DNA of 64,000 bases from Neonectria sp. B-13 (taxonomy: Eukaryota > Ascomycota > Sordariomycetes > Hypocreales > Nectriaceae): NCBI GenBank assembly GCA_002682825.1, contig NOKP01000007.1, positions 744,001-808,000 on the forward strand, read 5' to 3'. The position numbers and the translations under genes were made by a program. Below, piece after piece: positions 45,874-58,864 of this stretch. Under the pieces are notes generated by a model. That model searched no databases. It saw only the letters and a list, made by a program, of their open reading frames with translations, and was not told the origin of the DNA. Each line of letters opens with the position of its first letter. Position 1 is the first letter of the stretch.

Positions 45874-47663
45874 TTACCAGCCCTTGGAGTGGTATCCATT
45901 GCTGGCCTCCTTGGAGAAGTATTGGTTCCAGCTGCTGGCGTTAACATCCTCGCTGTTCTTGATGCAGGCTTTCTCAGGGTACTGCTTGAGGTTGGCCACG
46001 TCGTGTGAGGTGTGTCGTCGCTTGAGGACCGCATTGGCCGTTGACGACTTTTGCTGGCGCTCCCAGAGTAGGTGGCGACGGAGCGACTCAGTCAGTTCGG
46101 TTGCGAGCATGTTGCGGCGCGTTGTGCGCGGCGACAGAGCCGCCTGGCCTTGTCCATGACCAGCATGACCCATGATGGGCTGAGCACTTGATCGAGGGAT
46201 CTCATGGATAGGCTTGAGGGTGGGATGGCGCATGCCCTTCATCATCAACGGCGCCTCGTCCGAGTCATTGGGAGAGCCTCCAAGGGAGGGGCCGTTGGGG
46301 GCCATGCGGGACCGAGGAATGGCCGAGGTAGATTGCGAGGCGTGGTTGCCCAGATTCCGCGCTCGGTCAATGCGGTCGTTCTGCGCTAGCATGAGAGTGA
46401 TGAGAGACCGCCTCGACGTCAGGTTGGCCTTTGAGTCGACTCGTTGGAAGAGGTTGTCCTCCACGCTAGATTTGCCGCTGTCTTCAATGGAGTCCTCCCA
46501 GTCCGAAGAGTCGTCATCGTCGTCGATGGCACTCTCGTCGATGTAGTCAGTGTCGGAGTCGACAGCAGCCTCATCTTCGATGGTGCGTGTCATGACATTG
46601 GTGCTAAAGGAGGCCTGCTTCTTCTTGTGGGCGAGAAGCGAGCTAGGTCGCGAAGAGGCGAGGGCGCTCTTGAGGGAGCCATCCTCCTCAGAGGAGCCGC
46701 CAATCGTAAACATGGGCTTTTTGACGATGGGAATAATGGGCTGGCGGTTGTCGACACTTTGATCTTGTTCGGTCGAAGAGAAAGATGCTGCACCTAGAGC
46801 AAATTTGGCCGGCTGCTTCTTAGACTGCACGGGTCTGGAAGCAGGGGAGGAGGTAGGCTCGGGGATCATGTCGGTTGCGGAGCACTGGGCGGCGCTGGGG
46901 ATAGTCCGAGGAACGGGCACCTGGGATGGCGAGAAACCGCGAACCACGGTGGTGCGCGAGGGTGTCATGGGACAAAGTTCTTGGGATGCTTCTGAATGGT
47001 CGCTGATCGACTTGGTAGGGGATTGTGACTCGGTGGTGGTAGAACCAGATCGCTCAAAGGCGGCCGGTGCAGGCAGAGACTCCTTCTGGGGAGCGACGGC
47101 AGGGGAGATGGAGGGCGGTGCCGACAGAGGACCCTTGTCCTTGACAATGGAGACGATCATCTTCTCGAAGTCGTCGGAGCTGATATGGCGTTCTCGCTTA
47201 CTTCGGCTGCTGGTACACGAATCTTGGCGGCGTATCCGAGGACGGATGATCTCGAGAGGTGCTGAGACGGAGGTGAAGTCAACGGCCTCCTCGTCGGCAA
47301 GAGACTCGACGCTGCCAGACAGTTGGGGAAGATCGGGTATCCTGAAGTCGGAAGGGATATTCTGGGGAAGAGTGGTGGATGTGGTGTTTGTGGAGGAGTT
47401 CTTGCGGTCGTTGGGGACAACAAAGGTCTCGCGTTGCCAAAGTCGCCAGCTAAGATTCTCTAGTCTTCGGCCTTGTTCGACAGAATCTGCGCATCGAGAG
47501 AAGACTGTTTGTGTTGGTCAGCGTCAAGGGCAGGTGGCAACAGCTGCCGAGGGCATCACTTACCAGTCCACATGCTATAGAGGTTGGCGGGATTGCCAGT
47601 GTCGACCTTGTGGATGACGTTCGCATCCACAGTTAAAACGTGCGTATCTAGACGATAGGGCAT
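45874..47663 (-). CDS. AreA-GATA-like (DUF1752) and DUF3295 regulatory protein
   Basis: Two exons: complement 47564-47663 and 45874-47504, total 576 residues; the 59-bp intron has a GTAAGT donor and CAG acceptor and splits the hallmark motif. Residues 20-59 carry the DUF1752 signature seen at the N-terminus of AreA-type nitrogen regulators: VDTGNPANLYSMWT, FSRCADSVEQGRRLENL and SWRLWQRE. No GATA zinc finger follows. Next is a long disordered Ser/Pro-rich region, two similar motifs AKFALGAASFSSTE and KPMFTIGGSSEEDG, an acidic stretch (IDDDDDSSDWEDS) and the conserved DUF3295 C-terminus with NMLATELTESLRRHLLWER. Some relatives are compared with yeast Reg1/Hex2, a phosphatase-targeting protein in glucose repression, so a nutrient-signalling role is plausible but unproven. 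Confidence 0.88.
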
Positions 47664-50600
47664 TGCGTGTGTGTGAGCCTGCCGATTGCCTCGAACAGGT
47701 GTCGTGGAGGAGAGAGGTGAGGTTGAGACTCGAGTAGGCGTCGCGGGGTGGAAGGTTTAGTAGGTGATTGAGTTTCGATGTGGAATCCAGTCGTCGCCCA
47801 GCACGAAAAGCTTATCGTGGTAATGGCCGACAAGGCGCCAGGGTGTGAGATTCGGGTGAGTGGAAAGTGATTGCGCAGGTGACGGGGAGTTGAGTCAAGT
47901 GGAGATGCTCAAGTCGCGAAGAAGCCGTGAGGTCGTCGAGGAGTGGAGGGTGTTACTGTAGACGGCGGCACAGAGAGATGCGGGAGAGGATGCCGGGATG
48001 GATGCTGGTAGCGGTCATGGAGACAGTGGTGTATGATGCATGCGAGGGCGGAGTGCAGATGGAGATGGGAGTTGGAGATGGGAGTTGGTAGTGGTAGTCG
48101 CAGCCGCGGGAAGTGTTGGTGTTGTTGTGGGAAGCGGAACCAGAAGGATGGACAGAGTCTGGGGGAGAGACTTGTTAGATATTCTTGTTTGCGGTTTGTG
48201 GGTGAGAGCCAGCAGGCGGGAGAGGGACGGATGGGGGAAGGGAGTCGCGGTGTGTGCGATGTAATGTATCTACTCCCAGCGCAAGGAAACGCACACGCCC
48301 ACGCTCTCGCACACGCCGGGGGTCCGAGAGATGGGGGTGTGGCAGCGACACGGGGGGCAGTCGGTACGTACCAGGCTGGAACCGCAGGTCACCAAGTACC
48401 CCACGGAAGTACCGCTGCGAGCAGCTGGGATGGGCGCTGGAGTGAGCTGGAGTGCGTGCTGGAGGACGCTTAGCACTGGCGCAGCTGGCGCAACTCCGGG
48501 GTGGGGTGTTTAAGTGGGTGAGTGACAGTGGAGAGAGTGACAAGAGTGACAGAGGGACGAAGGCACTCAGTGACTGAATGACTGCCCGAGTGGGGTGTAC
48601 CAGTAGGGGTGCAGGCTCTTCCCTCACCACACAGATGGGGCGTGAACTGATCGTGGCGGGCCAGCTCTGAGGGAAAGTTGCTTCTCGTTCTGGCTCTGCG
48701 TTCGCTCAGGGCTCCCTTGTGACGCCAGCCAGACCCGCGATTCCAGGGAGTGCGCGCCAGGGTTCGGCTCCCAGCTTTAAGACTCAGCGTGTACCGGCGC
48801 CCACTGCGACAGGGACCAGGGTCTCTGCCAGGGGGAGACAACAGCACAGGCCCGAGGTACCAGAGAGGGGGCGGCGAATTTGGCCTTGCCTGCTGACCAG
48901 CTCCAGTCCCGCTTGTCCTAAGAGGGCAGTTACTGTGACCGCGTGCTCTCCGACCAGCGGGGGCCCTTGGTACCCCATATGGTCTAGATTCCAGGGTACC
49001 CGCTAAGCTTTAATGGGGCATGTTTTCGTTGCCCTTTTCGGCACAGTCAAGCACCCCGCCACTCAGTTCCTCAGACGGATGCGCGCCTGTCATGTGGCGG
49101 TTCCCCTCCTGGCATCCGTTTCCCATTTCCCGAGACGCTTGCGGATCAGTTCCCCTGGCAGCTCCCACCCTAGCCGCCCGTTCGGTGAGACTCCGTGGTC
49201 AAGATCCGAACCGTTCAGTTTACTACCTCAATGGGTTTGGCGCCATTCGGGGTGCCCTTCCAGTCGCCGTGTACGCTGTGCCTAATAGGGCAAGACTGTC
49301 CCTCCGTCAGCCCATTCTGGAACGTCCTGTCAATCACGAGGCTGGCAAGCTGGCCCCTCTAGAAAACGGTTCCATTGCGGGCTCTCTTCACGGCCCTTGT
49401 CCGTCAGAGGCTCACAAGCTTCAGAGCCTCGAACAATTGGGCACCAGGCACGGGCGGCCTTAAGGCCCTGAGGCCCTGAGCACCACGACCACGAGGTGAA
49501 CCCCCAAGCCTGAGCCCCCACATTGCCTCCCGGGGAATCTCCCGGAAAGTCTCCCAACCGCCCCCGAGGGCCCCGACGCCGGCGGATTAGTGGGCCGCTG
49601 GCCGCTACTCACCAGCAAGTACTTGGGCAATCTCGCCTCGCGTTTATCTGGCCCGCAGACCTCGTGATGCGATTGACGGGCGAACATCGGAGGGATAAAA
49701 GATGAGGCGGGATGGGATGGGAAGGGAAGCATGGGATGGATGGATGTCGCGGATGGACGGGGTTACGAAGTAGATGAATTGGTTTGAGTTTCGTCATATC
49801 ACCCGTTCTTGTCTGATCGTTTGATCCCTCGCCGGCTTCACTCAATTGGCTTTCCGCTTTCATCATCGACTCCAGTTCCAGGGCATGCTCTCACTCCTCA
49901 CTGCCCCCAATGCCAGCATCCGCCAGGCCCTCTGGACGAATTGATGCCGTACATTCACCAGTGGCCGACCGGGACAGCTCCAGGGGTCGAGGGGACTTCC
50001 ATATAGCCCCCCCGGCCGGTGGTGGTCAGTGGTCGGTAAAAGTAGCCCAGCAAGGTCCCAGATGACCCCGTGACGAGCCCCAGGTTTCGCCCGTCATCCT
50101 CAGCACTGCACTTCGCCTCCTCTCCGCGAAACCTACCATTGAAATGCCCTGGACAAGGCCGACAGCTGGGTGATCGCCGTCTGCTGCGCCTGACCTGGGG
50201 TCTTCCCGAGAGAACTGCATAGTCGAGTCAAGCAATCCAGACCAGTCGAGTCTATTTCCCAGTCTCCAGTCTGACAACTAGGCGTCCTGATATGCGCACG
50301 ACCTAGATCATGGGATAGGATGACCATGACCGCGGATAGATGCCGCGCAGATCGGACGAGGCCAGCCCGGTCCAGCCCACAGACTCCTCCTTGCCCAGGC
50401 AGATGGGCCCATGATGGCCATCTGGGAATCGACTTTGCGTGACAGACACGAGATGCTACGTAGCAGCCAGTTCGAAGGGTCATCATGCCCTCTTGTTTGT
50501 GCCCGTTATCGTCCCTTATGGCCATTGTGCCCGATGACGCCGCCAACACAACGGTCCTCATCCCATCATCGCCGCCATCTCACCCAGCAGATGCGAGCTT

Positions 50601-52262
50601 CACAGTGGTGCCTGGCGCGAGTAGCAGGTCACATGGCTTTGGCGGCCACTCACAGTGGCACGGCGGATTGACAGCGCATGAATTGGAGGGCACAACTGGC
50701 CGCCTTGGTGGTGGCCTTGAGAGTGGTTGCTGTCCTCAGGTCGCTGTCGTCATTTCAAGGCCCTGGGTGGGGTGGACCGTGGGCGCCTCAAGGCCCGGGT
50801 CAGCAGACGCGCCCATTCCAATTGCAAACCATGGCTGTCATCACGGCCTTTACCAAATACTTGCCAGCGCATAAGAGTGTCTCTCCAGCCGCATGACTCC
50901 GTCCCCAAATCCAAATTTGGGGCGTTTCTTTTCTTTGCCTTGAGGCTTTGCCTACGCAAACGGGAGGAGCGGGGATCATCCGCGGCAACCTGTCTCGGCT
51001 TCGACGCATTAATCAACTTCCCACAATGACTGGTCAGTTATCCTAGCACGGCAGGGAATGTTGCGATGCTGTTGGCCTCTCCCGGAGTCCTGTCTGGCAA
51101 GATCGCGACTGCGCATCCTCCCGTTCACTTCTACCCTGCCGCTGGCCGAGCCGCTTTCAGCACTTTCAACTTTCTCCGGCGCCACCCTCGCGCGCATCGG
51201 CCGGATGTGCTGGGGTGCCTGTGGCACGTCGGCCAGCGCGGATGAGCCGTGATTGCTTCCCTCGAACTGCGGGCTCCCGACTTCCATGTTCCCTCCGCCT
51301 CGCTTTGAGGGCTTGCGACGATCTCGTGGGGGGCGTCGTTGCTGGATGCCCAGCTTTGCATGACCGGTCGAGATAGGCCGTGGGCGATGGGGCGAGCATC
51401 TCGATCATTCTTGGCTTCTCGATCTTGTCTTGCACATTAGCCCACCGCCCTCACATCGCAAGATCTAGTCCACGTTCGTTCGACCTCCTCCCTTGGATTC
51501 CATTGGGATACCCTGAGAGGCCGCTTCAGCAATGGGGTCGGATCCGCGATGAACTAGACATGACATGTCTTAGGGCACAGATGGGGCTTCCTCGGGACCC
51601 TCCTCGACTACAGGGGGATTACTCTTGAGCATTCTGCAAGTTCTCCGCCTTCCACTGTGTCTGTCTAGACGGCTGGCTGGATGGCTACGTCTCGAGACCA
51701 GGTTTTGGGCCTTATCTCTTTGCAGAGAGACGACAGGTTGGCAATGGTATGGAATTTGTGGCAAGCACTTTCAACAGCTGTAAGAGGTTTTTTGTGATGT
51801 CTCGGCAGACGTCTTCGATGGAGTGAGTCTACGTAGCTTGTGCCCCGTGCCCCCAGTATTCGTACCAGCCTGTGTCTCCTCTGCAAACCGTGGTTTGCAC
51901 ATTTGCCGCAGCGAGTGGCGCTCTCATAGGTCCGGACTGGTGCGGGCTTCCCAGCATTCGAAGAACCTCCGAGAGTGAGCCATTATTTGTCGCACGCATG
52001 GAGTTGATGTTGACAAAACTGAAAGACTAAGTTTAGGTAAAGATGGGGTTTTCGGTTGTTATCCAGTGGTGAATGGTTAATTCGATTTAGTAAACAGCTG
52101 CAGTAGCCGAACCTAGGCTCTCTGAAGGCAAGCTCTTCAGGTGTCTGGCCCAGTTTGCCCAGTAGGTAGCCCTCGTTCCCTCATGATTCATCCCCTCCTG
52201 GCGGACCTCCCCCGCGCGGGCCGATAAACGATAAGAGCTCCGAGTTTCTTCCCCTCTTTTCT

Positions 52263-52283
52263 GGGTCTCTGGGTCTCTGGGTC
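52263..52283. repeat. (GGGTCTCT)n repeat in pfk1 promoter
   Basis: Two and a half copies of an 8-bp unit, about 500 bp upstream of the pfk1 start. Sequence fact only; no function is assigned. Confidence 0.8.
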
Positions 52284-52343
52284 TTTTACGGCGTGCTTCT
52301 CGGTCAAGGCTGTCGTACCTGCCCACGCTCTCCCCTGCGCTGC

Positions 52344-52409
52344 ACTGACCTGCCACTGACCTGCCACTGACCTGACCTGCCCTGAGCTTCTCTGACCTTG
52401 CCCTGACCT
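52344..52409. repeat. ACTGACCTGCC tandem repeat in pfk1 promoter
   Basis: Two and a half copies of an 11-bp unit, followed by degenerate CTGACCTG/CTGACCTTG units, seven CTGACC cores within 66 bp and about 400 bp upstream of the ATG. Could be a cluster of regulator sites or a simple tandem expansion. Confidence 0.75.
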
Positions 52410-52779
52410 GTCGTGTGTGCTGATGCGCCCATCTGCGTCACCTCCCGGTCCAGGTTGGCTCATGAAAGCTGGCGCCATAATAATTCCCCCCTTTCCGTAG
52501 TTGGTGAGGTGAGACGACATCATCTTTTCCTGATTTCCTTGAATAGCCTCTCCTTCGCCCTCTCCTGTTCCCAGGGCGTTCGCTCGTCATTTGATCATGA
52601 CCCGTTGCTGAATGCCTTTCGTGTCTTATCTGCAGCTACTGTCTTGGCCCCTCGATTCCCTATCCGGGCCGTTGCGCATTCTCCTCCACAAACTCTGGCC
52701 AGCCTTCCTACTCCTCCAGCAACCCGTTCGACCGATTCTCCTCCCCTCGACTCTCCGACCTGCCATCGCGGCTTTAAAA

Positions 52780-55237
52780 ATGGCTCCCAAGAAGAAGATC
52801 GCCGTCATGACCTCGGGAGGTGACTCCCCGGGCATGAACCCGGCCGTCCGCGCCGTCGTTCGCATGACCATCCACATGGGCTGCGATGCCTACTGTGTCT
52901 ACGAGGGATACGAGGGCCTCGTCCAAGGCGGTGACTTCATCCGCAGGATGGAGTGGGACGATGTCCGCGGCTGGCTGTCTGAGGGCGGCACCCTCATCGG
53001 AACCGCCAGATGCATGGCCTTCTACGAGCGTCCTGGACGCTTGACGGCCGCCAAGAACATGATCCTCTCCGGCATCGACGCCCTCATCATCTGCGGAGGT
53101 GACGGCTCTCTGACTGGTGCCGACAAATTCCGCTCCGAGTGGCCTTCGCTTTTGGAGGAGCTTGTCGGCAACGGCGAGTTGACTGCTGAGCAGGTCAAGC
53201 CTCACCAGCACCTCAACATTGTTGGCCTCGTTGGCTCCATCGACAACGACTTGTCTGGCACCGATGCCACCATCGGCTGCTACTCGGCCCTCGCCCGCAT
53301 CTGCGAAATGGTCGACTACATCGAGGCCACTGCCTCTTCACACTCTCGTGCCTTCGTCATCGAAGTCATGGGAAGGCATTGCGGCTGGCTAGCCCTGATG
53401 GCCGGTGTTGCCACTGGCGCCGACTTCGTCTTCATCCCCGAACGGCCTAGAGAGCATGACTGGAAGGAAGACATGGCGGACGTTGTTAGGAGGGTTAGCA
53501 ATACTCTTATTTATCGCCGTACCTGGCCAGACGCTAACGTAGTGTAGCACCGGAAACTCGGCAAGCGCAAGACCATCGTGATCGTTGCTGAGGGCGCTCG
53601 CGACAAGAACGGCACCAAGATCACGGCCGAAGAAATCAAGAACCTCCTTGCCGACAAGAGCGAGGGCGGTCTTGCTCTCGATACCCGTATCACCACCCTC
53701 GGCCATGTTCAGCGAGGTGGCACCGCCGTAGCGTATGATCGAATGCTAGCCACCCTGCAGGGTGTAGAGGCTGTCAAGGCTGTCCTCGATGCCACTCCTG
53801 AGACTGAGACTCCCTTCATCGCCATCAACGAGAACAAGATTGTTCGAAAGCCTTTGATGCAGGCCGTTGCCGAAACCAAGAAGCTTGCCGCGGCTGTGGA
53901 CTCGAAGGACTTCGAGAAGGCCATGTCCCTCCGAGATTCCGAGTTTGAGGACCAGTGGAATTCGTATATCCTGACAACCAACGTCATGATGGGCGACAAG
54001 ATTCTGCCTGAGCAGGACGTGAGTTGTTCCCCGTTTGCTTTCGCTTGGCAAGTCACTGACATTCTCCTAGCGCATGAAGATTGGGTTCATCAATGTTGGA
54101 GCCCCTGCTGGTGGCATGAACGCCGCAGTCCGCGCGGCTGTTGCGTACTGCGTGTCGCGAGGCCATGAGCCCATTGCCATTCACAATGGCTTTGCTGGGT
54201 TTTCCAGGCATCACGGTGACGATCCCTTGGGATCAGTTCGTCCCTTCGACTGGCTTGAGGTCGATGGCTGGGCCAGCAAGGGTGGTTCCGAGATCGGCAC
54301 CAACCGAGAACTTCCTGGGGAGTCTGGTATGGAGTCGATAGCTAACCTTATTGAGGAGTACCGACTTGATGCTCTCTTCCTGGTGGGTGGGTTTGAGGCC
54401 TTCCACGCCATCTCCCAAATGCGCAAGGCCCGGGATCAGTATCCTTCACTCTGTGTCCCCATGACCCTGCTTCCAGCCACCATCTCCAACAACGTGCCTG
54501 GAACAGAGTACTCACTCGGCTCCGATACTTGCCTTAACGAGCTGGTCAACTACTGCGACAAGATCAAGCAGTCTGCCTCTGCTACCCGTCGTCGTGTCTT
54601 CGTCATCGAGACCCAGGGAGGCAGATCTGGTTACATCGCAACCCTGAGCGGCCTCGACGTTGGTGCTTCGGCAGTTTACATTCCCGAGGAAGGCATCAGC
54701 CTCGAGATGCTGAACGCAGATGTGAACCATCTCAAGGAGGTTTTCAAGAACGACAAGGGCCAGTCCCGTGCTGGTCGCCTTATTCTCGTCAACGAGAAGG
54801 CCAGCAAGGTCTACAATGCCAAACTCATTGCCGACATCATCCGTGAGGAAGCTCATGATAGGTTCGAGAGCCGAGAGAGCATCCCTGGACACGTCCAGCA
54901 GGGTGGCGTCCCCTCCCCCATGGATCGCTGCCGAGCCGTCCGTTTGGCCATCAAGTGTATCCAGCACCTCGAGACCTTTGGCACCAACGCTCACAACCAT
55001 GTGAAGAAGGATCCCAACAGTACAACTGTTATTGGAATCCAGGGCTCCGAGGTCGTCTTCACTCCCATGAAGGAGTTGGAGGAGACGGGTACCGACTGGC
55101 CCAATCGACGGCCCAAGGTCGCCCACTGGATGGGCTTGTCTGAGGTTGTGAACATCCTGGGTGGTCGACCCGACTATCCCAAGCCGGAGGCGGCCTTGAC
55201 GGGCCTAGCTGCCAAGGATACGAAGCGTGGCTTGTGA
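52780..55237 (+). CDS. pfk1: ATP-dependent 6-phosphofructokinase
   Basis: Committing step of glycolysis: fructose 6-phosphate plus ATP to fructose 1,6-bisphosphate, cytosolic. Three exons: 52780-53493, 53548-54018 and 54071-55237, total 783 residues, the usual eukaryotic double-length enzyme. The N-terminal half has the catalytic motifs [10 protein letters not shown] (about 11-20), GGDGS (about 106-110) and GSIDND with the catalytic Asp (about 151-156). The duplicated C-terminal half begins at exon 3 ([16 protein letters not shown]) and has the regulatory version [12 protein letters not shown]. Intron 1 has an unusual GTTAGC donor with GCTAACG branch and TAG acceptor; the join [15 protein letters not shown] is as expected. 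An in-frame ATG at 52612 would add 56 residues, but the family start MAPKKKIAV is preferred. Confidence 0.96.
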
Positions 55238-58146
55238 CGAGTCTGATTTTGCAGTATTCCCAGTTCCGTTTCTAAATTGTGACGCCCTCCAGGGTTATGA
55301 AACCAGACGCTTCTCGCTCCTACTCGTTTTTATAATTGCAAATATCAAAAGTCCAGTTCACCAAATCTCAGCTGAATAAATTCTGTCCGTCATGCATGAA
55401 AAAGACAAAGCTACTCGCCTTGGTCACTGGAACAACGCTTGGTTGAAAGGTAGAGTTGGTGACGCTTTCGAAGCTGGGCTGTAGGGTAGCTTTCTCGGCA
55501 AGGTTGAGGTTTCAACCGATGACCGTGAGGGTAAGTGCATGCCATAAACTGCAGGTGGTCAAGCATATGGTGGGCGTTTTCCAAGCTTCATTATCAATAA
55601 AAATAACAAGATAGGCGAGAATGCCGGGGTTATCGGGTACAGAAATTCTCATGATGGCTTCGAGCTTGCGAAAGACAAACAATAGCTTCATGTTAACGTG
55701 AATGTTGCAAGCGTGGAGTCGGAAAATGGCACCAGCTCAAAGTAATAAGATGCTCCGTGAGCGAATATGTAAAATCAGCAGCTTGGTAACTATCTCAGTG
55801 CATATCGTAGATTTCGCAATGTTACGGTTGTCCATAGTTTCTGTTTCACCGTGTTGCTTTATAATTTTATCGATCTGAAATACGAATAGAATGAGGCCTG
55901 AAAACCAAGCTAGAGCAGGACGTATTGAGCATGACACAAAATCACAGTCGTAACTCAACCTACAACACTGGCCTGCTCATTTGCCGCTCTTTCCCCTTTA
56001 AGCCGAGATTTCTAGTTCCAAACTCCCCTGGCGAACCATCGAGATGGGTGACAAGCATGTTCCACAGAGGACTAGGCAAGTTGAGTAATGGAACTCGAGC
56101 AAATGATGTTTGCCGAAGCTTAAGAGAGGTCCGATGCCTGAGTGGAAGCCAATGTCACGGGCCGGCTTGGTCGACTCAACCAGCCACCAACTGGAACTCA
56201 TCTTCCTTGACACTCCATGGGGTTATCGTACAATCACATCGTTTCCCCGCAACAACTAAAGAGAGGCATCGGTATCGAATTCCGTAATTTATGTTGTTAA
56301 CCTACACAGTGCGTACTTTTAGCATCCCGACAACAGTGTCCTGAGTCCCCAAAGAATATAAATTCAACGTTCATGTACAACGCAATGGAGGATATAGCTT
56401 CATGTTTCTCAACACAGGCCCTATTTATACCATTCTGGCCCGCTGAGTAAGTCATGTCTCTGCTTTGCAGGTCCTGTACTTACTATCGTTATGGATGGAA
56501 CGTTATTGGCAACTAGGGGAGTGCGTAGACCGCCTGCAGAAAAACACTCTCCTTAGATTCATTCCGTAGCATTGTAGGGAGTCCACGACGACGCGAATTG
56601 GCGTTTGGTGGCTAGCATCCCCGTTTTAGGAACATCTACATATCGTATTATTTTGCCCTGGTCTATATTTGTGCAAAGAACAGGACTAAATAAGCAAACC
56701 CTGTTATTCTTTTCTCGTATTTTCTTCCCCGTCCGCGGTCAATTTAGGGTTCTGATGATTTCAAGTGACGAGTCTAGGAAACCATGGGTGAGAATGATGT
56801 CTTCCTCTTTGGTGAACTATATTCAATCCCCTTAGGCTAAATTCCATAGCATCTGGCAGATGTGTTCCCCAGTTGGTACGGGGTGGGGGGATCTGCGAAG
56901 CACTTCCGGTTATCACCGTCAGGTCGAGGAGAAAACCGTAGCCAACTGTTGTCTTTGATGCAGTTCTAGAAATGCCTCAAGTTTCAAGGTGGGAACCATG
57001 ACACTTTGATACGATACCAGGCAATACACCGTTGAGCGAATGAATAGATAGCCGCAGACCATGGAGCCTGTTCACTTCTAACGCGTTGTGTAAGCTCCTT
57101 TCGAGGTAGCATTCCCAAAGTGCAAGGTACCATGGTGTAGGGTACCTTCCCACTTAAGTTGTGGGACGGCAACACAACATGGTACCCGAAGCGGCAGCCT
57201 GGACAGACTTCCAAGTTTAAGTTAGGGGTGCACACCACTGCACTTTTTCGGCTTCGTCCCGTCCCGTTGGGTCCTAACTGTAAAAACCCTGTTTCTTGCA
57301 CTTTCTCCTTATCGCAATGTGCGGCAAGTTACAGGATTATGTCGGGAGAGAAGACACGAGAAGGAACCCTCACTGAGTCACGGAAAATACCGTAGGCCGC
57401 CGAAGACGCATAGCCCTATTCGAATGTTGCCTCTGTTAGGCTGCGCTACAGCAGGTCAGCAATGCACACCACCCAACCCTGGCTGCATGTGACAGAGGAC
57501 TAGCCCTGTGGAGTTGGAGACGATGAAGCTGAAATGGAGACCCGGGAATCATGATCATGCCTGAGGTGGCGGGGGTGGCCTTTGGCGATGGAAGCGATGG
57601 AAGGAATGGAACAATGGAGATGACCTGCTGGATGCAAATTGCTGGCAGAACGCTGCGAACCAGACTCATCGGGCTCTCATAGTGGCAACAGTGGCTCCCC
57701 GAACCCCACGGTCGGGCTGCCTCGATACCAGCAACATCCCCGTCTCCCGTCCACTTCCCGGACTCGCGGGCGGTACCCAAAGCGATCGACAGTTGCTCTG
57801 AAGGCCCGACAAACACCTCGGGGATGCTGACGGACGATGTTTTGCATATTGGTGCCGCGAAGAGATTTCGACGGCCAGCCAGTCAGTCTCCATGGCGCCG
57901 CCTTGAAGTCCTGGCAGACGCTTTGCAGGCGGCTCCTCACTCACACCGAGAGCCAAAGTCTACCAGTCGAGGGCAGCAGCCTAGCGGAGCCAGCTAGACG
58001 CGCCATGGGATTGGGGCCATGGGCGAGACGCTGCCATGGCGTCAACAGGGGTGGCTTTCCGCCTTGCCCTGCCCTATCGACAAGCGCCCCAAGAGGGCCA
58101 AGGCCAGGGACTTGAAGGCCAGAGAGGAGACCGGCAACAAGAGAAG

Positions 58147-58216
58147 ACAGGGCAGGGCAGGACAGGACAGGACAGGACGGGACAAGCCATGTCAGGACAA
58201 GCCAGGACAAGACAAG
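58147..58216. repeat. (GGACA)n-related microsatellite
   Basis: GGGCA, GGACA, GGACA, GGACA, GGACG, then spaced GGACAAG units over about 70 bp. Confidence 0.85.
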
Positions 58217-58820
58217 AGGCCGTGGCGAGAGACCGAGACAAGGGAGTCAGAGGCCCAAGCCAAGCAGAGGTGGGTTGGTGGGCTGTCGACGGTCCTGTGG
58301 TGTGGGCTGTGGGCTGTGTGAGCTGCTGCACCATTGCGTCAACGGATATCCACACCTGGATCTCGAAGCCGGGATTGCGGTCGCGGGGTCCCAGCTGCCA
58401 GCCGAAGCTGGGCTTTTTTCAAACCAAGAGTTGGCAGACAGCCGTCCATGCAGCGAATCATGGAGTCTCGGCACGTCCACAGAGGGGATCGAGAGGAGAG
58501 CAGGGGCAGAAACGGCAGTTCATCTCCTCACTTCCTCACTGTTCGCGTCCTCTTGGTTTGGGCAAGCTTCTGAGAGACCCGGGCAGAGACAGTGGCAGTG
58601 GCAGTGGGCACCGACGGGACTGGTCGCAACCAGCGTCGTCAGGCTGGATGGTCTCATGTTCTGCCGGCCTGCGCAACTGACCCTCCATCACGGCGTTCGC
58701 GTGGGCGACGAGGTCGGCTCATTGGGCCGCCATGGCACCCTTGCAAGCCGCTGGTGAGACGGGTTGATTGATGGCTAGAGGCAGGCTATCTGCCAGAAGA
58801 GTCCAGTTAATTTGTGTGGC

Positions 58821-58864
58821 AAGGCAGGGCAAGGCAAGGCAAGGCAAGGCAAGGCAAGGCAAGG
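58821..58864. repeat. (AAGGC)n microsatellite
   Basis: About eight AAGGC pentamers in a row with one imperfect unit, then an AAGG remnant. A second short repeat of GTTGGTAGTT type follows at about 58899-58931. Confidence 0.9.

Larger units (their letters stand above)
47664..52779. other. Long 5' region between divergent DUF3295 and phosphofructokinase genes
   Basis: Five kilobases separate the two start codons. Sequence 47664-48000 read on the minus strand is a C/T-rich leader. GC-rich sequence with many overlapping frames fills 48.3-51.9 kb; none resembles a known family. From 52 kb the DNA becomes the pfk1 promoter and leader. No RNA gene recognised. Confidence 0.5.

Noticed and set aside
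54512..55126. 204-codon minus-strand ORF
   Set aside because: Mirror frame of the C-terminal half of phosphofructokinase; no family resemblance.
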